From Malania oleifera (Eukaryota; Streptophyta; Magnoliopsida; Santalales; Ximeniaceae), in assembly GCF_029873635.1 (NCBI RefSeq), contig NC_080428.1, positions 68,133,601 to 68,197,600 of the forward strand: 64,000 nucleotides of DNA. The letters run 5' to 3'. The number at the start of each line of letters is the position of its first letter. The first letter of the stretch is position 1. The notes beneath the pieces are model-generated. The model did not search any database. It had not been told where the DNA came from and worked only from the letters and a program-made list of their open reading frames with translations. This document shows, in pieces, positions 24,974 to 36,299 of the stretch. A program made the translations under genes and the position numbers.

Positions 24974-25476
24974 CATGACAAACTGTCAATTAAGAAGGAG
25001 CAATGGCATATGGGCCTACCCCATCTGATGTACTGGGCAGGTAGTCGGCAAGTCTTCTTATAGGGCTGCTGGTTCTCAGTGAGCCCTCTAAATGCAAATT
25101 GCTAACTCTCTTCTTCTATCAGTTTATCTCCCCTAGTTAATATCCCCATTTCTCACTCTTGGTTTTTTTTTTTTTTTTTTAATCAAGGCTCCTTCACATG
25201 AACTTTAGAAGAGCAAAACATTGAAGGCTTCTCACAAGTAAATTCGTCTCCTTTTTCCTTCTTTGTTGATTATTTTTCTTCATTCAGTTTTTCTCTGTAT
25301 ATATGTCTTTCTTTAGTGCTGGATTTTAATCATTTTCTCCTTGTAGCTTTGTGCTTCTTACTGGGTTTTTCCGAGGTTCAAGAAGCATACTGTATAATCA
25401 TATATTCCTGTTGGGTCATTTTCTCTTCTCCCTTTTTGTCCATGTGCAGTATTTTCCTCCCAAGGACTCAATCCCC
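24375..25476 (+). other. Upstream region of the PKS gene
   Basis: No gene is seen. It holds a (GA)n microsatellite (24927-24970), a T-run (25157-25178), a TATATA box-like site (25299-25306) and CT-rich sequence. The likely transcription start lies shortly after 25306, leaving a 5' untranslated region of about 150 bases. An in-frame ATG at 25351 is discussed under rejected items. Confidence 0.5.
24927..24970. repeat. (GA)n microsatellite
   Basis: A GA run of about 22 units, 500 bases upstream of the PKS coding start. Confidence 0.95.
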
Positions 25477-26940
25477 ATGGCTACCATAACATCAGCTTGC
25501 AATACCAGCTTCTCACAATCCTTTGAAAGCAACAACAAAAGCCTCTGTGATGCCTCCTTTTCCTCTTTCCTGAACAACAGGGAAAAGGCCCTTGTGCCAA
25601 GATTTGTCGAGTCGAGTCAATACCTCAATCCCATCATTAGCACACCACAGGAGCAACTTCACTTGGGCAGAAAGAAGACAGATGATGGAGAAATCAGTGT
25701 TTTTGGAGCTGAGAGATACTTCAATGGAAGAATGGATGAAGAGAATCCCAGAATTGGAAGAGGTGCGGTTAAATACCAGAGCAAGAAAGATGAGAGAGCG
25801 GTCGGTGTAGACCCTCCAAAGCAAAAAATTGTACCGGCAACTCCAAGCACTCAATCCGAATCAAGCTGGAATAGCCAAAGTGCATTAGTGCAGGGTGTTC
25901 TGAGAAACCCATCCCAAAGTAAGACCAACAAGTTACATGTGAAGAGTTTTCTTGCCCATCTTGGTTGCAACTGCTCCTGTTCTGATAAGAATTCTGTTGA
26001 GATTGAAAAATCTGTGGGCGATAACAATTTCAATGGAGCTGCTAGTTTTGGGGTAACACACAGCAAAGAGATCTCTCGAGAACCCATTAACAATTTCCCC
26101 GAGCTGTTTGATTTAATCCAAGTTAATAGCACCCGATCGGAATCCTGGGGCAGGGAGGAGATGCACCGACAAAGAAATGGTAAACTGGGAGTTGGTTTGG
26201 GCAGAGAAGACTGTTTTACTTTCCCAGTTTTAAATTCTGCGGCAGGAAATCTAACCAGTGATATGCAGCTACAGAAGGAAGGAGAAGAAATTAAGAGGAG
26301 AAAGTCATTGGAGATGTTTCGTTCCCCCCTCTTGGAAAAGGGAAACAGGATTCTGAGCTTCGACAGAAGGCGAAACATGCTCACTTGTGGTGCTTCCAAG
26401 AATGTTGAGGAAATTGAAATCCCAGCAAATTGTCATGAAACTGAGAGTGATGCAAGTTCAGACTTGTTTGAGATAGAGAGTCTTTCGAGCAAGCTGAACC
26501 AGTTTCTAGTGCAGCAAACAGCCGATGGCGCATCCGGCTGCATCACTCCAACGACTTGTTACCCTCCAAGTGAAGCAAGCATAGAGTGGAGTGTGGTAAC
26601 AGCCAGTGCTGCAGATTTTTCGGCAATGTCAGATTCTGATGAGCAAAGGACTGCAGCAACTATCCCAAATCCCAGCAAGACAGTTCCAGCATCCACAGCT
26701 CCCAAATGTATGAGCAAAGAGATACACAGGCGGCGGGCCGGCCCGGGGAATCTACTGGGTTGTAGGAGCCAAAAGGCAGTGAGCATTGCAGGCAATGCCA
26801 CTAGAGCAACTGAAAGGGCAAGCTCTGAGCCCAGAGGACAACACAAGTCAGAATCTTTCAGGCCAGTGGCAAGGTTTCAAGCTGGGACTAGGATTACCGG
26901 TTTTGATTCCAGACATGGGCATCTTCTGTATATTCAGTAA
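25477..26940 (+). CDS. PKS2: Phytochrome kinase substrate protein (PKS1/PKS2-like)
   Basis: A single-exon gene encoding 487 residues. PKS proteins are plasma-membrane-associated plant regulators that bind phytochromes and phototropins and act in phototropism, leaf flattening and hypocotyl orientation. Family marks are DASFSSFL (25-32), the cysteine cluster FLAHLGCNCSCSD (158-170), which in PKS proteins is the S-acylation site, basic RRKSLEMFRSPLLEKGNR (274-291), DLFEIESLSS (329-338) and the signature PPSEASIEWSVVTASAADFS (363-382). Start chosen: ATG at 25477 (MATIT), because the 42 residues preceding it in frame look like untranslated sequence. Length is typical. An AATAAATAAA signal lies at about 26985-26994. 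The PKS2 label rests on gene order (next to an SBH2-like gene); the family call is firm, the paralogue less so. Confidence 0.93.
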   Translation: MATITSACNTSFSQSFESNNKSLCDASFSSFLNNREKALVPRFVESSQYLNPIISTPQEQLHLGRKKTDDGEISVFGAERYFNGRMDEENPRIGRGAVKYQSKKDERAVGVDPPKQKIVPATPSTQSESSWNSQSALVQGVLRNPSQSKTNKLHVKSFLAHLGCNCSCSDKNSVEIEKSVGDNNFNGAASFGVTHSKEISREPINNFPELFDLIQVNSTRSESWGREEMHRQRNGKLGVGLGREDCFTFPVLNSAAGNLTSDMQLQKEGEEIKRRKSLEMFRSPLLEKGNRILSFDRRRNMLTCGASKNVEEIEIPANCHETESDASSDLFEIESLSSKLNQFLVQQTADGASGCITPTTCYPPSEASIEWSVVTASAADFSAMSDSDEQRTAATIPNPSKTVPASTAPKCMSKEIHRRRAGPGNLLGCRSQKAVSIAGNATRATERASSEPRGQHKSESFRPVARFQAGTRITGFDSRHGHLLYIQ

Positions 26941-28039
26941 TTAATGTGAAGTTCTTTTGTCATGTATGTTTTGAATTGAGGATCAATAAATAAATGGAGG
27001 TGCCGTCCTTAAAAAAAAAAAAGTATGTTTTGAAATGAGGAATGCTTTTGTAGTTCTGTAGTTGCCCAGCCCAGAAAAACAAAAAAATAAAAGAAAAATA
27101 AAAAAATAAGAGGGTTGCTAATTGTGTAGTTTGTACTGATTAAATGAAGATTTTGCTTCACTAGTAGCAATAGGCAGTGTTGCTCTTGATGGCTGGCTAG
27201 TTTTTTGCACAATGGCATCCTCAATGCAGAATGGCATTCTTTTTTTTCTTTTTTTTTTTCACAGAGACATTGACCTTTCACACTCAATGACTTCTAATAA
27301 ATTAATCATAGTAATACAACTACTTGTTGCCACTGATTCGTTTCCACTTATGTTATATTTGGTTTGCAGAATTTGCAACACAAAGAGTTGACATTATATA
27401 TACAGATTTCATAAGTTATAAAGAAAGATGCTTGTCATCATAATGCAAATGACTGTGCAAATTTTTTTTATTAATCCATAACATATAACAAGTAAGAAAT
27501 GATTATTCCTAAATTTTGTCATTAAAATGTCCATACCTATACATTCTATTTTGTATAAGATCCAATAGCATAATATTTTAGTGATTTTTCTCTAATGAAT
27601 TATATATCTCTATACAATTTTCCATTCTATTCACAAATCAAACCACCTTAATTATTTTTTGTGTTCTTTTTCTACGTGTTGGAGGCCCAAAGACCCCATC
27701 TATTTTGGACTACCCTACAAGATCACTCAAAATGGATAAAAATTCTGCGGTCGGCTGGTTGAACACATACCCAAAAAAGCTTCCCACTTCTCCTCCCGAA
27801 AAATATGTGATGTTTGAAGGGAGGAGAAAGAGACTTACTATCATTTGGCACAAAGTAATGGAATGAAATCAAAGGAACGAAATCAAACTTTGTCAATTGA
27901 TTTTATTACACTCTCAGGTCAAATTTTCATTATGTTCTATTCATATCCATTCTATTTTACAAGCCAATATAATATTAGACTCAATAGAGAAAGTGTAAGG
28001 TAAGTAGAGTCCACCACAAATTTGTGGGTCTAATGAGAA
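26941..28039 (+). other. PKS 3' flank and spacer
   Basis: It contains the polyadenylation signal region (about 26985) with an A-run at 27010-27022, then AT-rich spacer. No gene and no clear transposon ends are seen. A stretch at 27830-28010 may be the outer part of the degenerate copia LTR that follows. Confidence 0.45.
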
Positions 28040-28480
28040 AAAAAAAATAACAAGAAAAAGAGAAGAGAAATTGAAGAAGGTGGTAGATGGTGTAAACTTG
28101 GTCAAAAAGGGGTGTCACTTGTTATTACTATAGTATCGCACAATACTACTACAGTACCGCACATGATAAATAGGTTCATCCCATCTCATTTCAATCATCC
28201 CCAAAAACTTAGAATTCCTTATATTTTGAAGACTTATTAGCCAATTTTGTATTTGAGTGTGGAGAGAGAATTCAAGAATTTTTCTTTTGTATTGTTGTAT
28301 TTTCCTCATTTGAATTAGTGAATTGCTTCTAACTGTTCCATGGTTCTTCTCTCCTTCTCTCCAAATTGGAGAGTTTTCCACATAAAATTTCAGTATCGTA
28401 TTTACATGGCTTGTTCTTCATTGCCTTTCTTTATATCAATTCGATTTGAATTGGGTATAAAATAAGTGGTATCAGATAAA
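28040..28480 (+). mobile_element. Degenerate copia 5' LTR end with tRNA-Met primer site
   Basis: The sequence from about 28090 (ACAGTACCGCAC, a TAAATAGG TATA-like site near 28166, GAGAGAGAATTCAAGAATTTTTC, AGTGAATTGCTTCTAACTG) reads like the R-U5 part of a copia LTR. It is followed at 28468-28477 by TGGTATCAGA, the primer site for initiator tRNA-Met. No coding part follows. The left limit is uncertain. A fossil fragment. Confidence 0.5.
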
Positions 28481-29915
28481 ACTGAATTCTTTACTGCTTA
28501 CGTATATATTATTATTTACGTATATGGATACTGTTCGATCACACTCCCAACAGAAAGTGCCCCGAGCCTCTTAGCCTCGGTAGGGAGTCAAAATCTTGTC
28601 TTGAGATTCCAGCTTTAATTAACTGAGGGTAGGTGTATGGAGCTTTCTACCTGCAGAGCATAATGCCTTACCACTATGAAAGCCTTGAGAATGGAGGAAT
28701 GTTGTTGAAAATGAATATGAATTCAATTTGTGAGAACAACTACAATAGTAATGCTCTCACGGTTAGGGAAAGCATGGTCAGAGTACCAATCTAATTCTTC
28801 AACCACCCAAATAAATAAGGTCGTCAGTGCTGGCCCAACATGTTCTTAAGCCAAATCCTCTTCATTGAAAATGAAGTAAGACCCATTATTTATTCATCCC
28901 ATCCATGACTTTTCTTCGTGTGTGACTAATACTTTGTGGAATGATTATGTACCGATTAGGAATTACATCAACACTTGGGACATACAAATCTTTCTTAGTT
29001 TTGGTTTGTGGACTCTAATATTTATGGATTTAGATCCCTTATATTAAGCAGATAAAATGAAAATTTATGTTTTTAGATATAACATATCTTGAGGAACATT
29101 TCAAATTCAAAATGCTCTCAAAGAACTCTAGTAAACTCTATTCACTTATGAGGGAGAGAGGTTGATAAAGCTAAAAAAGATATCTAATGAATTGGGTTAC
29201 GAGTTTAATAGTTCATCACCCAATTTTCAAAAGGGAAGTCCCCATTGGAGAAAAAATAAACACTTTGGGTTTATCTTATGTGTATCCCCAACACCAAACC
29301 AAGAAAATGGGGTCACCGACTCCTATTCTTTGCATTTTATGCTTTTTATAAAGTTAAACAGCTTTGAGAGAGAGAGAGAGAGAGATTACAAGAACGTGTT
29401 GTCAAGAGCCAAGACCTGCCCCCATCCACCACTACAATCGCCAGAATTTTTCATTTATTGCTTTATAAATTTTGATTTATCGCTAGAATTTTCATTTAAA
29501 TTGCTGGAATATCTTTCAAAATTTTATTGATAATCACTACTTCAAACTATTATGAACATTATTATTGTTATTATAATAAAAAGAGATAAGGAGCTTTAGT
29601 TGATAACCACTACTACAGAACTTTGTACAATTATTAATTTATTGGGAAAAAGGTGAATCTAATGACCACCGAAACCACCAGAACAGGGAGGAAGGCAGCC
29701 ATGTGCAATGCTTGAATCAAAAAGTGGAATCCAAAAGAAAGAAATAAAGAAAAAGAAAGATGGATAAGTCATAAATGCAACAAAAAGAGAATGCAGTAAT
29801 GTGTGTTTTAAACACAATAAGGGTAGGGATATAAAGTCGGCAGGTTGATGAGACTGCCCTGTGGCATTCAATGTCTCCATGGTAACTGAAGTGTACAAGT
29901 TCCCTCTTTTCTTCC
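28481..29915. other. Spacer without recognised gene
   Basis: AT-rich. It holds a GA microsatellite (29368-29386) and an open frame at 29162-29530 with no recognisable domain. Nothing else is supported. Confidence 0.4.
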
Positions 29916-30136
29916 TTTTTTTTTTTTTTTTTTTTTGGAGCATCGTCGGGTGTCCACACGTCCGTTTTACAGTCCACGCGACTTATCCCACGTCCCGTGG
30001 CAGCCAACCCCACAGCTCCACAGAGATGGTAAATTCAAGAGCCAGCCGCAAGAATCGAACCCGGGAGGGGATGTATCCCTGACCTCGTGAAATGCACTCC
30101 CAGCATCCGCCCTACAGCATTGGAATAGCCACAGGT
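29916..30136 (-). mobile_element. tRNA-related SINE, minus strand
   Basis: On the minus strand a GC-rich body with a polymerase III B-box-like GGTTCGATTCTT (30052-30063 region) ends in a pure A-tail, seen as a T-run at 29916-29936. The size, about 200 bp plus tail, and the B box fit a tRNA-derived SINE. It is more GC-rich than its surroundings. Clear target-site duplications were not found, and the 5' limit is approximate. Confidence 0.7.
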
Positions 30137-30233
30137 GTTGTCAGTTCTCCATTTCCATAAATACTCGTTTGAATACATTCATCACTGACTTGGAACTTTA
30201 TCTTAGAACCCATTTTGTGAACGAAGTTAGGTT

Positions 30234-30271
<38 letters not shown>

Positions 30272-31405
30272 GCAAATGAATGTGTCATGCTATTTTCAAA
30301 AGCTCTGGAGAGTTGAAGTGGCTCAATAAAAGTCGACTACTTAAATTAATGAATAATCTTAAGTTTTAGCCTTGAAGGTCATTTGGTCAATGAAGGATGT
30401 TCCACCAATATTAGATTTAAATCATTTAGATATTTAATGTTTCAATCAAAATAGCCATCCCATACTCCTTCCAGCTCCCAAAATTTGAATCCAAGCTTCA
30501 AATAAAAAAACTCATCTCTCAATGTCCCAACTGAAACTCAAAAAAGATCTCAAAGAAAAGATAAAAATTTACAAAGAAATTCGCTTTCTTTTATTTGAAT
30601 AAGTAGTAAAGTAGGAAAGTACAGCAAATCAAAGAAAAACCTATTATATTTGACCTTCTAACTTTCCATTGTTCTAAAACAAAATATTATCTTCACAAAT
30701 TTTTTCATATGAAGAAATACAATTAACCTTTTTTCCTTTTTCTTGAACATAATTCTTAATCTGAACTGAGCCTAGATAAATCAAACCAGAAATATGTTTA
30801 CACACTCAACTCAGCTTGCGGCCAGATAACAAAGATAAGCCTTCAACAATTAAAGCAAATTTTTAAGAGACAGAATTGATGGGATGTAGTTGTCAAAGGA
30901 TTTAAAACCCGACCCATCCCTATCTTTAAAATTTTGAAAATCTTACACACCATATGGTAGCTCGTGCGCCCTGCAAATCCTGTCAGGTATAACACAGTTG
31001 CGATGGGGAAGAGGGTCCATGTCAATGTTGACGGGGGAAGAACCAATACAGCCGAAGGCTCTGCCCTTAGGTGCTTAATGTTGACCATAGAAAGATTATT
31101 AGGCAGAGACACCACAGACCCAAAAAAATCTCTCAAAACAATTTGGACTAATAAGTGAACTGAGAAGCAGAGAAGGTTTTCAAAACCTCAAAACAAATCA
31201 ATACCTGCTAAAAACAAGTGCCATGAATACACCTGAGTTCATGGGTTATTCAAAATTTATATAAACAAAAAGAAATCAAAAGGTACAACAACCATATCTA
31301 CAAATAATATTAGCAATTTGGCGTACAGGGGGAGGTAGGGGAAGCAGCAGTGGAAGAAACTTTTTTTTGTTTTTTGGGTGACAAGTGGATATGTACACCA
31401 TGTAG
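30137..31405. other. Spacer and 3' flank of the SBH gene
   Basis: It contains a (CT)n microsatellite (30238-30266) and AT-rich sequence. The part near 31270-31405 is probably the 3' untranslated region of the minus-strand hydroxylase gene. The segment 30960-31150 is more GC-rich but matches nothing I recognise. Confidence 0.4.
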
Positions 31406-32588
31406 TCAGTCGTCCTTGCAATCTCTAGTCGGCCGGACTTCAAAACCACCACCTGCTCTCTTCTCAAGCGAGTAAGGCATGTAGGTTCCTAGGATTCTGT
31501 CCCACAAAACAAAGAAGGGCTGCGAAAAGTTGTACTTGCTACCATAAAGCTGATGGTGGACATCATGGTAAGCCGTGTTGTTTTTAAAGAACACGTGGAA
31601 GAGATTCCCGGGAAGCCATAGCCCGCAGTGATCATCCACCGTTTTGATCGTGGCAAAGGAGAAGAAGAAGATGGAGGCCCGTGGAGACATTCCCGAGAGG
31701 AGGAAAGATAGAGCCCCACCAATTGTGTCGAGGAGAAGCCCTTCCAGAGGGTGGTTGTACAGGGCTCCAAAAGCATAGGGCACAACAAGCCGGTGGTGCA
31801 GTGAATGGATGTGTCGATATAAGAACTTATTATGATGCATGTATCTATGCATGAAATATTGCCAGGTGTCTAAAACCAGCATTGCAGTAAGGATTTGTCG
31901 TGCCAGAACAACGAGGGAAGGTTGGAGACCTACAGCAGCCCCATCATCATTTCCAGTCACCTGTAAACAAACAAGACTGAATCAGAAACCAACAAACCAT
32001 GTCAAATAATCATGATTCAGCATATTATTATAGACAGATCACGGCTCAGTATACATTCATACCTTATAAATATAAATGGGAGTTTCCGCAAATAATTCCA
32101 TTTACGGTTCTCACATTTACCCTTGAAAGTTGGTTATCCATGCAAGTGCCAGATCAACACTTTTCCACACTAGTTGGTTCTTATGGAACTTTGTTTGGAC
32201 TGGACTAAATTTTTCACATAATTCTCTTTGTGCTGATATTTTTGGTGTCAAGGTTTTGTAATTATAGAGTGATGGATTTTCCAACAATTCATTTGTTTGA
32301 GAACAAAAAGATCTCGATGCCTACTCTGTTAGTATCCTCAAAACAGGATACTCGGATGATATTTATTTATGGGAAGGCAACCATTGAACACAAATTGCCT
32401 CATTTGACATTCTATTCTGCCAGTAAGATAGGAACAATGTACAAAATTCTTCATTTTTATAAATAGCTACTAATCCCACATGAAATTCTAAATAAATAGG
32501 ATTCTTTATGAGTATGTTGTTCAACATCCTAACATACAGAAATAGCATAGCTTGATTTAAAAATAAAATAGTATATTGATTCCCTTCA

Positions 32589-32622
<34 letters not shown>

Positions 32623-35600
32623 AGTGTACATAATTACATGTATGCATATATTACATATAAATCCTTGAGAGAATGTCTCGCATGACTATGCGTGCATTAA
32701 TTTTCATAAATTTCTATTAATTTTATACAATTACAATTTTAATATTTTCCTAGAAAAGTTTTAAAAAAAAACTACTCAGTGTCAAAGGGCAAATCTTTGC
32801 TTTTTAAGTTGGAATCTTGACCCACTTGAGGATACAAATACCAAAACCACCAATAGAAGCAATCAGAATGGACAAAAACAACTAAGGCATGACAAAAATT
32901 ATCAAAACAAGCAATATGAACACAATTATCAGCAGATAACTATTTCCAGATTATTCATTTAACACTGTTCAACCATTCCAAAACATTGGTAAAATGTGTC
33001 AAGCTTCCATTTGGTGGCAACTTTTCAAAATCCCAAACTTGAACCATATCCATATCCACATAATCATAATCACTATATATCTTCCTAGTACACAAACTAC
33101 AATGGAACAAAATCAATCCAAGAAAATGACTGGCAATGATAGCCAACATCTCCATGTTGATAACTCCATTGCTTCACAGTAAAACAAAACAATCAAGTCT
33201 CCTCTTTCATTCACAAATCAACAAACTAATAATATCCCTTTTGTCACTAAAGCTAGGCTCACCGCCATTTTTGCTGCTTTGATAATCTTGGTAAGCAGCC
33301 TTAATAGGCTTAGTAGCAAGCTACCTTGCTAGGCTTTCTGATTTCACCCAGTGGTTCTTGCTTTCAGATTATGTCATGAACAAGCAAACTAATCATCACT
33401 CAGTCACAGGCACCAGACTCACACCACCAATGATCATTATCTTTCATGCCTTTACATTTCCAAATGCATAGGCCATAGGATACAAAGAGCACAAATTAAA
33501 AACAAACAATAAACAGATTGCTGCATGCTACCATGACTAAATGAAATGTCTTTACATGCTCTTAAGGCATCATGATCGACACGATAATTCCTTCATGAAT
33601 TGGACCAAGTAAATCTCAAAACAAATGAAAGCAACCTTGTGCTTCTTCTACAAAGTCACTCATCCTAGTGATGATTGATCCCTTTACCAATTCTAAGCAT
33701 AAATTCAAATCAAAGCTCTTAACTTCCAACTTTCAACTGAGTACCCCCCCTCTATAGCACAATCAATATGCAAGTTCACATTCACTATTTGAGATGGTGA
33801 ACTAACAACGCATCTAAAATCGTACACCACATTGAACATTTACGGGAGCAATACACATTCACATTTCTTAACAAGTTCTTTTTCTCACAGAAATTTTAAA
33901 TGCAAACCATCAAAACTCCAGTGGTTAGTTCAACAAGATGTGTACAAGTGCTCGACTAGAGGCATCTTAGACCATACTCAGCAAAGTCACAAATTTTATA
34001 TTGGAATTTAAGGATATTTGCATCAATCCAATAGAACAAGCCCAAGAGCACGACAAATTAGCTTTCCATATCCTCGTACTGATCATTGGTGACTCAAAAT
34101 CCTACCCACATTCATATCTCCTTGTGTCAAACATTTATACCATGCAAACATGCCAAGCAACTTCACAGAATAATTTACAGTTAAATTTGCATAGGCATGG
34201 AGTGCCATGGCACCTTGCTAAGAACTAGCAAAAAGGTTCTTGGTAAAGTTGCTTCCTAACCCCCACCCTCCCTTTTATTCACGAAGGATAAATTTTCCTA
34301 CAAAATTTATGGCCCGTTTAAGTTGAACCAAGATCCTTCAATAACAATGGGGCAAACTAATCATAGTATCCTCCGCTAGCCTGTATATCTCCCTAACCAA
34401 ACCCCTCCCCCATTGTTTATTTTTTGAAGAAGAAAAAAAAATGAAAAAATCACTAGTATTATTTTCGGAAATTTGGAGTTTAAATTTTTTATTTGAATGT
34501 ATGGATTTGAACAAAATACAATTGAAATTGTATCGAGTTTCATCAAAATCCACACAAATCATAAAGCTCAAACTAATCATAGTCCATCTCACTGGCCCAT
34601 AATATATGATGTAACACCCAATTCATAAAGCTCCCAACACCATTGGGGTCTAGGAAGGGCATGATGTCAATTCTCAATTTGACCATCCCTGTGTGCGCAC
34701 GTGCGAACAGGCGCATATTGCATGCATGTCAATTCTCTCTCTATCTCTAAACCTTCTACCCCCTGCCCCCCCCACCCCCCCAAACACCACAAAAAAAAAA
34801 AATTTTAATTTTTATTAATTAATTAAAATATTTTGGAAAAATCACTACCTTATGTTTAGAAACTTAAAACTCTATGAGCTAAGACTTTAGAATTTGATTT
34901 ATACGATAGTAGACAAAGATCAATACAAATTTGTATAATATTTCTTCAAAGTCTTCAACCTGAAATCCTTGCTTCAAAATACAGCATTAAGTTTTTTATC
35001 TTTCCTTTTGGATATAAAACAACCATATCTGATGCACTTCAATTTAATATTTTCTTTGCATAGAAAGACATTAATACACATCTAAGAAAGACAAGCTACC
35101 TATGTGCGTGACCAGTGGTTTTAAATTCTAGGGTTGGCTGGTTGGAAATCTAAACTCTGAAGAAGGACGAGTCAACAGCACAATAATTTTTTCAAATGAA
35201 CGATTTGAAGACCTATTGATTCTAACAACTGATTGCAGAGTTGATCATTCGGACCTTTCAATTCATAGATGTGGATCTCGGACCTATGAATGGGGATATT
35301 CCCGAAACTCACAAAGAAAAAAGGAAGTGAGTTAGACAAGAAGAGAATCGACTTGGAAAACAAAAAAGAATGACATAAATCTCTGGCATAGACCCATAGA
35401 CCCAAATATTACTCCAACAAAATAATACAAAAAATATATATAATTTTTCATAAAAATAATTATTTAAAAAAAATGAACTTTAACATATACGTACGGTGAA
35501 CAAGATGATTGCGACGACAGCTTGAATCATCTGCTGAAGAAGAACGCCCCTGACTACAGTGCTCTTCGAAACCAAATTCTTATCATCTTCCTCCTTCCTG

Positions 35601-35716
35601 GTATGCAATCTATAATTCTCAAAAACCCCCAACAGAACATACATCCCGGAATACACCCAATACACCACGATTGGCGCAAAAGTACCTAAGAATTCATCCG
35701 ATATTGCAAAACCCAT
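31406..35716 (-). CDS. SBH2: Sphingoid base C4-hydroxylase (sphinganine C4-monooxygenase)
   Basis: Two exons, 35716-35495 and 31960-31406, joined over a 3.5-kb GT-AG intron with the frame kept (FT | VTG), give 258 residues, close to Arabidopsis SBH1/SBH2 (about 260). The enzyme is an ER membrane di-iron hydroxylase of the fatty acid hydroxylase superfamily that adds the C4 hydroxyl to sphinganine or ceramide, making phytosphingosine. The three histidine boxes are present: HRYMH (112-116), HSLHH (126-130) and HDVHH (206-210), plus DDHCG (183-187). Hydrophobic segments lie at about 10-32 and 58-74. The C-terminus ends KDD. The start MGFAISDE matches family N-termini. It is convergent with the PKS gene. 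SBH2 rather than SBH1 is chosen from gene order. Confidence 0.95.
31961..35494 (-). other. Large intron of the SBH gene
   Basis: The donor GTACGT follows exon 1 and the acceptor TTTACAG precedes exon 2. The intron is AT-rich with an (AT)n microsatellite at 32592-32621, C-runs and an A-run near 34770-34801, and no transposon with clear ends. Confidence 0.8.
32592..32621. repeat. (AT)n microsatellite
   Basis: An alternating AT run in the SBH intron. Confidence 0.95.
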
Positions 35717-35973
35717 TTCCCAAATCACTCCAAAAAGCAAAATCAAATCTAAACAAGAACAAAAACCTCTCAAAGCAGAGACCCAGAAAAATTAAAACCC
35801 AGTATTGAAACCACCCATGTATTCGGCAAGAGCAAAACCAAAAATCCCCAACCTTTGCTCCTCCCCCTCTCTCTCTCCCTAGACCCGCCCTGTGCCTCAA
35901 TAATTGCAAAAAAAAAATTAAATAAAAGGGATCAGATAAGAGATAGAGGGAGAGTTGGTACGACAACGCGTTC

Positions 35974-35981
35974 TAGGGTTT
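35974..35981 (-). promoter_or_regulatory. Telo-box-like AAACCCTA in the SBH 5' region
   Basis: AAACCCTA on the gene strand, about 260 bases upstream of the SBH start codon. Telo boxes are common near transcription starts of plant housekeeping genes. Function here is inferred. Confidence 0.4.
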
Positions 35982-36299
35982 GCTCACAGGAAGGATAAGC
36001 CTTCGAGCGAGTCGTCGTTGAAACTGAAAGGGACTTTCTACGGCGCACAGAAAATATCAAAAAAGGGTGCTGGCGGTCTGTGTTCTACAAAAATACCACA
36101 AGGGCTATATAGTGACGTGCGGAGAGACGGCTGTGATCCAGATAAAAACTGAAGAACTTCTAGAGGAAAACGTTTTCTTCTGTCTCTTAAAAATCAAAAT
36201 CCTAAATTCCTATAAAACCCATTTGTTTGTTTTACTTTGTCCCATACTTCTGTTACTTTTGATTCGATTTTATTTATTGTTTGACCTAACAAAATTCGG

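Noticed and set aside
25351-25476. In-frame N-terminal extension of the PKS gene from an ATG at 25351
   Set aside because: The 42 extra residues (MLLTGFF...) are hydrophobic, unlike any PKS N-terminus, and start only about 50 bases past the TATA-like site. MATIT at 25477 fits the family better.
30040-30075. tRNA gene at the B-box-like sequence
   Set aside because: There is no cloverleaf around it and an A-tail follows, so it is a SINE.
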